This document shows positions 6,143 to 9,627 of a DNA stretch of 9,627 bases, piece after piece. The stretch spans positions 1-9,627 of the forward strand of contig JAICSL010000039.1 in the NCBI GenBank assembly GCA_025936955.1, read 5' to 3'. Source of the stretch: Nitrososphaeraceae archaeon (GTDB taxonomy: Archaea > Thermoproteota > Nitrososphaeria > Nitrososphaerales > Nitrososphaeraceae). Position 1 is the first letter of the stretch; the number at the start of each line of letters is the position of its first letter. The notes under the pieces were generated by a model. That model saw nothing but the letters and a program-made list of their open reading frames with translations, made no database searches and was not told the origin of the DNA. A program made the position numbers and the translations under genes.

Positions 6143-6961
6143 ATGCAAGAGATTAAGAGAAAATATGTGGTTCCAGGTGATGTTGTGGTCGAAGGAAATT
6201 TTCGTCCTTTGATGAATGTTGTTAGAACAGGAAATTCCATTATATCTACTAGAATTGGAATTGCCGAGTCGGGGAGAGAGGGTGTCAAAGTTATACCATT
6301 ATCTGGCGTCTACATACCTCGTGTTAATGATATAGTAATTGGTAAGATAATAGATCATTCATCGTTGTCATGGGAAGTAGACGTCAATTCCTGTTTCTCT
6401 GCACACTTACCTGCACAGGATGTATTTGGACGGGATTTCTCCCCCGCACGAGATGATATGGGGAGATTCTTATCTATAGGGGATTTAATTACCTCTAGGA
6501 TTATCGCATTCGATAGGACAAGAGATCCAATGTTGACAGTACAAGACAGAGATCTGGGGAAGGTGCAAGGTGGTGAGCTTCTAAAAATTTCTGCAACTAG
6601 AGTTCCACGACTAATTGGAAAAAGAGGATCTATGATACAAACGATTGAACAGGCAACGCAAACAAAGGTTTTGATTGGTCAAAACGGGATTGTCGTTGTG
6701 AATGGTAGAAAACCAGATGGAGTACTACAAGCTATTAGAGCAATAAAGATGGTTGAGGAAGAAGCGCATACATCAAACTTGACACAACGCATCAAGAGTT
6801 TATTGAACGTAGCAGATCCTCAACAGACAGAGATTATTCCTAAACCTACCACTCCACAGGAAATTGCCCAGGATAGCAAAAATGCAGATGATGTTCAATC
6901 TACCATCGAAGAAGTTGAAGAAGAAATAATAGGCGAAGTGGAAAAGGGTGAAAAATTATAG
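6143..6961 (+). CDS. rrp4: Exosome RNA-binding cap subunit Rrp4
   Basis: 272 residues. Rrp4 forms part of the trimeric cap on the archaeal exosome and feeds RNA into the phosphorolytic ring. The N-terminal domain (about 1-55) opens KYVVPGDVV. An S1 domain follows at about 60-135, with VNDIVIGKI. A KH domain at about 145-210 keeps the GKRG loop at 159-162 in LIGKRGSMI. The last 60 residues form a Gln/Pro/Thr then strongly acidic Glu-rich tail (about 225-272), longer than in many archaeal homologues and probably disordered. The start is the ATG at 6143; an earlier in-frame ATG at 6122 is closed by TGA. The stop TAG shares one base with the GTG of rrp41 (TAGTG). Confidence 0.95.
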   Translation: MQEIKRKYVVPGDVVVEGNFRPLMNVVRTGNSIISTRIGIAESGREGVKVIPLSGVYIPRVNDIVIGKIIDHSSLSWEVDVNSCFSAHLPAQDVFGRDFSPARDDMGRFLSIGDLITSRIIAFDRTRDPMLTVQDRDLGKVQGGELLKISATRVPRLIGKRGSMIQTIEQATQTKVLIGQNGIVVVNGRKPDGVLQAIRAIKMVEEEAHTSNLTQRIKSLLNVADPQQTEIIPKPTTPQEIAQDSKNADDVQSTIEEVEEEIIGEVEKGEKL

Positions 6962-7701
6962 TGACCCAAACTAAGAACCTTATTGATGAAGAAGGGAAAC
7001 GGACTGACGGTCGTACAATAGATGATCTACGAGAAATTAAGATAACTGTAGGCGTTATAAGGAATGCTGACGGATCAGCCTTCATAGAATTTGGAAGGAA
7101 CAAGATTATAGCTGCCGTTTATGGTCCTAGAGAAGTACACCCCAAGCATATGGCACTACCTGATAGATGCGTTTTAAAATGTAGATATCATATGTCACCT
7201 TTTTCGACTGATACGCGTAAAAATCCAGCTCCATCACGGAGAGAAGTGGAAATATCAAAAGTGATGAGAGAATCATTAGAACCCGCATTAATATTAGAAG
7301 ATTATCCACGTGCTACGATAGATGTATTTGTTGAGGTCCTCCAAGCAGATGGTGGTTCGAGATGTGCTGGCATTGTAGCTGCATCCGTTGCTCTCGCTGA
7401 TGCAGGAATTAATATGCGTGATATTGTGTCAGCATGTGCTGCAGGTAAAGTCGATGATAGAATCGTACTAGATGTCAATGATACGGAAGACAAAGAAGGA
7501 AGTGCGGATATGCCAGTTGCCTATATGCCACACCTTGATCAGGTGACACTTTTGCAACTTGACGGAATATTGACCCGAGATCAATTCAACGAAAGTTTAG
7601 ATAAGGCAATAATGGGATGTAAAAAGGTCTATGAAATTCAAAAACAGGCACTTATGCAAAAGTATTTTGGTAACGAAACAGAGTTGAAAGAAGAACAATG
7701 A
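6961..7701 (+). CDS. rrp41: Exosome catalytic subunit Rrp41 (RNase PH family)
   Basis: 246 residues, the normal length. Rrp41 carries the phosphorolytic 3'-5' exoribonuclease site of the archaeal exosome; three copies alternate with Rrp42 in the ring. Visible family features are RTDGRTIDDLR at 14-24, NADGSAFIEFG at 35-45, SRREVEISKVMRE at about 92-104, and the phosphate-binding GGSR at 131-134. The catalytic acidic pair is D177 and D183 in TEDKEGSADMP. The subunit therefore looks active. It also has degradative and tail-adding activity in characterised archaea. The GTG start overlaps the rrp4 stop by one base, and the stop overlaps the rrp42 start by four bases (ATGA), so the three subunits are probably made by coupled translation. 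Confidence 0.97.
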   Translation: MTQTKNLIDEEGKRTDGRTIDDLREIKITVGVIRNADGSAFIEFGRNKIIAAVYGPREVHPKHMALPDRCVLKCRYHMSPFSTDTRKNPAPSRREVEISKVMRESLEPALILEDYPRATIDVFVEVLQADGGSRCAGIVAASVALADAGINMRDIVSACAAGKVDDRIVLDVNDTEDKEGSADMPVAYMPHLDQVTLLQLDGILTRDQFNESLDKAIMGCKKVYEIQKQALMQKYFGNETELKEEQ

Positions 7702-8525
7702 GCTCATCAAAACGTTCAACGATAATAGTGGAACATTTACGAAAGCAACAAATGTTGGAAGCAATCTCCCAGGGAAAGAGGCTCGATGGAAGAGATCTTG
7801 GAGAGATGCGACCATTTGAAATTGAACTTAATGTTATAAAGAAAGCTGATGGATCTGCAAGAGTAAAATTAGGAAATTCTGAAGTTGTTGCAGGAATAAA
7901 AGTTGAGACAGGAGAACCCTTTGAGGGGTTAGAAGACAAAGGTGCACTAATTGTATCAGCAGAGGTACTTCCCACAGCATCACCCTACGTTGAACCTGGT
8001 CCACCGGACGAAGAGACAATTGAACTAGCAAGGGTAGTCGATAGAGGTATAAGAGAATCTGAAATGCTAGATCTCACTAAACTAGTTTTGGTTCCAGGAA
8101 AGATAGTATATGTAATTTTTGTAGATTGTAGTATCATAAATGCAGATGGCAATCTATTTGATGCGACATCTTATGCAGCAGTTTCAGCACTTCTTAGTAG
8201 TCAAATTCCTATTTTTGAAATACAAGGAGGAAATGTGATTAATACTGGTAACAGACAAGAACCGCCAGCTACTACTATCCCTGTGTCAATTACAAGTATT
8301 AGAATTGGTGATGCCGTATTAATAGACCCAACCGCTGAAGAGGAAGCTTGTATGGACGCAAGAATTACTATAACTACAAACTCGATTGGTAACTTTGCTG
8401 CAGTTCAAAAGGGATCAACAGGAGCATTTACTGTTGAACAAATAAAGAAAGCTGCAGATACAGCAAGAATTAAAGGAGAGGATATTCGAGTTAAATTAGA
8501 AGAGGTGACTAAGAAGACTGGTTAG
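7698..8525 (+). CDS. rrp42: Exosome structural subunit Rrp42 (RNase PH family)
   Basis: 275 residues, the normal length. It opens with a helix-rich segment and GKRLDGRDLGEMRP at 26-39, then KADGSARVKLG at 49-59, NADGNLFDATSYAA at 148-161, and the Rrp42 hallmark DPTAEEEACMDARI at 210-223. The acidic pair used for catalysis in Rrp41 is replaced here by this block, as expected for the inactive but RNA-binding partner subunit that completes the hexameric ring. The ATG overlaps the rrp41 stop by four bases. The 3' end contains the GAGGTGA ribosome site of eL43 and overlaps its proposed CTG start by 8 bases. Confidence 0.97.
   Translation: MSSSKRSTIIVEHLRKQQMLEAISQGKRLDGRDLGEMRPFEIELNVIKKADGSARVKLGNSEVVAGIKVETGEPFEGLEDKGALIVSAEVLPTASPYVEPGPPDEETIELARVVDRGIRESEMLDLTKLVLVPGKIVYVIFVDCSIINADGNLFDATSYAAVSALLSSQIPIFEIQGGNVINTGNRQEPPATTIPVSITSIRIGDAVLIDPTAEEEACMDARITITTNSIGNFAAVQKGSTGAFTVEQIKKAADTARIKGEDIRVKLEEVTKKTG
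8502..8508 (+). promoter_or_regulatory. Shine-Dalgarno sequence deciding the eL43 start
   Basis: GAGGTGA, inside the last codons of rrp42, is identical to the site ahead of rrp4. It ends 9 bases before the CTG at 8518. The TGA at its own 3' end (8506-8508) closes the eL43 frame just upstream, so the start must lie between here and the conserved domain. Confidence 0.65.
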
Positions 8526-8757
8526 TAGGAGAAAACAGGCTCCAAGACCACTCAAAGGTTTAGGTGTAAAGTTTGGGGCTACCGTTCGCAAAAGATACGG
8601 GATGGTACATAAAACCTTGAAACAAACGAGACGATGTCCCTCATGTAATTCTCTGCGATTTGACAGAATTGCCTCAGGCATATGGTATTGTTCAAAATGT
8701 AATTTTAAAGCTGCATCAGGAGCATATGATTTCGATCTCGAAAAAATTCAAAGTTAA
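8518..8757 (+). CDS. rpl37ae: 50S ribosomal protein eL43 (archaeal L37Ae), with a CTG start
   Basis: 79 residues if begun at the CTG. It is a small zinc-ribbon protein of the large subunit, shared by archaea and eukaryotes. The zinc ligands are C40, C43, C58 and C61 (CPSC and CSKC), separated by the typical FDRIASGIWYC-like stretch, and the KAASGAYDF tail matches the family. The conserved GATVRK block at 20-25, equivalent to GASLRK in eukaryotic L37a, lies before the only in-frame ATG (8602, Met29). That ATG would therefore give a truncated protein. The frame opens at 8509 after a TGA and contains no ATG, GTG or TTG ahead of Met29. CTG at 8518 is the one NTG codon and has a good ribosome site. 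It overlaps rrp42 by 8 bases. An automated gene finder could easily miss or shorten this gene. Confidence 0.93.
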   Translation: MVSRRKQAPRPLKGLGVKFGATVRKRYGMVHKTLKQTRRCPSCNSLRFDRIASGIWYCSKCNFKAASGAYDFDLEKIQS

Positions 8758-9022
8758 AATAGTGATCTCTTTTTATGAAAATTCTCCACAGTCAGAGCGG
8801 TTATCAAAAGAGTCGAAACTTACAGAAGATTCCTTATATTCTGCAGTAGAGCCTGTTCTAGAGGACTCGCTCTGTACTGGAGTAGGAATGAGCATTAATA
8901 CTCATTTGTCAGAAGTGATAATTAGAATTGCAACCGATGATATTCCAAGCTTGCGTGCCAGCATCAATTCTTATTTGAGACATGTCAACACAGCAATCGA
9001 TGTTATTAAATATTCATCTTAA
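8726..9022 (+). CDS. pcc1: KEOPS complex subunit Pcc1
   Basis: 98 residues from the ATG at 8726. Pcc1 is the small dimerising subunit of KEOPS, which makes t6A at position 37 of ANN-decoding tRNAs together with Kae1. The fold is a small alpha/beta sandwich: strand VKIVISF (10-16), helix EDSLYSAVEPVLED (34-47), strands GMSINTHLSEVIIRIATDD (54-72), and the signature helix SLRASINSYLRHVNTAIDVI (75-94). The SLRASINSYLR block is the clearest family mark. The start is uncertain. ATG 8726 overlaps eL43 by 32 bases and has a GGAG only 3 bases ahead. An earlier ATG (8660) would add a segment unlike the family, and a later GTG (8762) would cut into the first strand. No rpo12 (rpoP) gene separates it from eL43, unlike many other archaea. 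Confidence 0.88.
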   Translation: MISISKKFKVKIVISFYENSPQSERLSKESKLTEDSLYSAVEPVLEDSLCTGVGMSINTHLSEVIIRIATDDIPSLRASINSYLRHVNTAIDVIKYSS

Positions 9023-9023
9023 C

Positions 9024-9095
9024 TTGAAGAGATTTGACCGTGAAATTGCCAATGATGTTATACCTGCTAAGATAGTTGTTAAGTTGATACAGTAG
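9024..9095 (+). pseudogene. 23-codon ORF, possible remnant of a helix-turn-helix regulator gene
   Basis: Starting with a TTG two bases after the pcc1 stop, the frame reads MKRFDREIANDVIPAKIVVKLIQ, given here in two parts: MKRFDREIAND, then VIPAKIVVKLIQ. The pattern IANDVIPA followed by a basic/hydrophobic helix recalls the N-terminus of archaeal XRE-type regulators, which open with a similar VLPAIRA helix before the helix-turn-helix. The expected helix-turn-helix does not follow in any frame. It may therefore be a truncated remnant, a tiny peptide, or chance. The resemblance is from memory and weak. Confidence 0.25.
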
Positions 9096-9310
9096 TATTA
9101 ACGCATTATTTATTATAACACTCATACAGATCATCAGATGAAGTAAACATTTACTTACTGACTCTAAATACAATACCATCTGTACTATCTGCACACTTAA
9201 CAAATTGTGGAATTACCTTACGCTATTATACCGTTTTAGGAATTATTTGTCTTTATCTCCGCTACTCCATTGTGTTTACAGTTATTCGTTATTAGGAGAT
9301 TGAGACTCCA
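9096..9310. other. Non-coding stretch between convergent genes
   Basis: AT-rich DNA between the exosome operon and the gene entering from the right. No gene, tRNA or strong T-tract is recognised. A weak 4-base-pair inverted repeat GGAG/CTCC with a 7-base loop lies at 9295-9309, close to the stop of the minus-strand gene. It could contribute to that gene's 3' end. Confidence 0.5.
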
Positions 9311-9627
9311 TCACGACAAATTCTCCTTTTCTTTAAGAAGTCGATTTCTATTTTTGCGAACGAGAGGAATTATCTTTTTCATTATTATTTCATGAAAATT
9401 TTCTGTCCCAACATCAAACGTCAGTAAAATTACATATGCAAGATGGTTATCTTTATCTGTGATTGGAATATTCGCTCTGATCAACTTCTGATATATTGAA
9501 CTAGCATAGTCGACAGAGCCTAAAAGGTATCCCCATCTAAGACGAGTATATTGACGTGTGGCAGCAGTAATTGCATACTGTACTGTTTCCTCTGCGTTTA
9601 ATAAAGGATTAAGACCGTTACGTTCAA
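9311..9627 (-). CDS. C-terminal part of an unrecognised protein, cut by the window edge
   Basis: An open frame of 104 complete codons enters from the right edge and ends in TGA at 9313-9311; it has no start in this window. The protein is predicted to be mostly helical. It begins ERNGLNPLLNAEE, contains TRQYTRLRWGYLLGSVDYA in its middle and HLAYVILLTFDVG about two thirds along, and ends with a basic stretch rich in Lys, Arg and Asn (VRKNRNRLLKEKE). No membrane segment or catalytic motif is clear. Open length, amino-acid balance and position of the frame argue that it is real. I do not recognise the family. It runs convergent to the exosome operon. Confidence 0.7.
   Translation of the reverse strand, partial: ERNGLNPLLNAEETVQYAITAATRQYTRLRWGYLLGSVDYASSIYQKLIRANIPITDKDNHLAYVILLTFDVGTENFHEIIMKKIIPLVRKNRNRLLKEKENLS

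Noticed and set aside
7652..7975. A 107-codon minus-strand ORF across the rrp41/rrp42 junction
   Set aside because: It is antisense to two clear exosome genes, is low-complexity Ser/Pro/Thr-rich, and shows no family motif.
9006..9203. A 65-codon minus-strand ORF at the end of pcc1
   Set aside because: It overlaps the 3' end of pcc1 antisense, has a composition typical of reversed AT-rich spacer, and has no ribosome site.

Overview
The window reads as a stretch of low-GC archaeal chromosome, most likely from an ammonia-oxidising thaumarchaeon (Nitrososphaerota). The evidence is a set of archaeal-type information-processing genes (Rpo3, eL18, uL13, uS9, SBDS, the exosome subunits Rrp4/Rrp41/Rrp42, eL43, Pcc1). 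Alongside these are a membrane-anchored cupredoxin and an ammonium transporter with a cleavable-looking signal peptide, both typical of that group. A low-GC Nitrososphaerales lineage such as Nitrosocosmicus is possible, but that is a guess.

Layout. From 1 to 325 (minus strand) is the start of a cupredoxin gene that runs off the left edge. About 700 bases of AT-rich DNA without a convincing gene follow. From 3040 down to 1037 (minus strand) is a tight operon rpo3 - eL18 - uL13 - uS9. A second non-coding stretch of about 590 bases holds the divergent promoters of this operon and of amt. The ammonium transporter gene (3627-5096, plus) probably makes a leaderless mRNA and is followed by strong T-tracts. 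From 5312 to 9022 (plus) is the exosome superoperon SBDS - rrp4 - rrp41 - rrp42 - eL43 - pcc1, tightly packed and overlapping from rrp4 onward. The right end holds a 23-codon ORF that may be a gene remnant. It also holds the 3' part of an unrecognised gene entering from the right on the minus strand.

How the genes work together. The two operons make parts of the transcription and translation machinery: an RNA polymerase assembly subunit, four ribosomal proteins, a ribosome maturation factor, the RNA-degrading exosome with its cap, and a subunit of the KEOPS tRNA-modification complex. The transporter and the cupredoxin belong to the ammonia-uptake and copper-based electron-transfer side of the physiology.

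I see no sign of an undescribed multi-gene system, mobile element, CRISPR array or tRNA. The most notable observation concerns translation starts. uS9 and eL43 have no ATG, GTG or TTG that could begin the full protein. Each has a CTG behind a strong Shine-Dalgarno sequence. Those two CTGs and the TTG of uL13 all overlap the stop of the upstream gene by exactly 8 bases.
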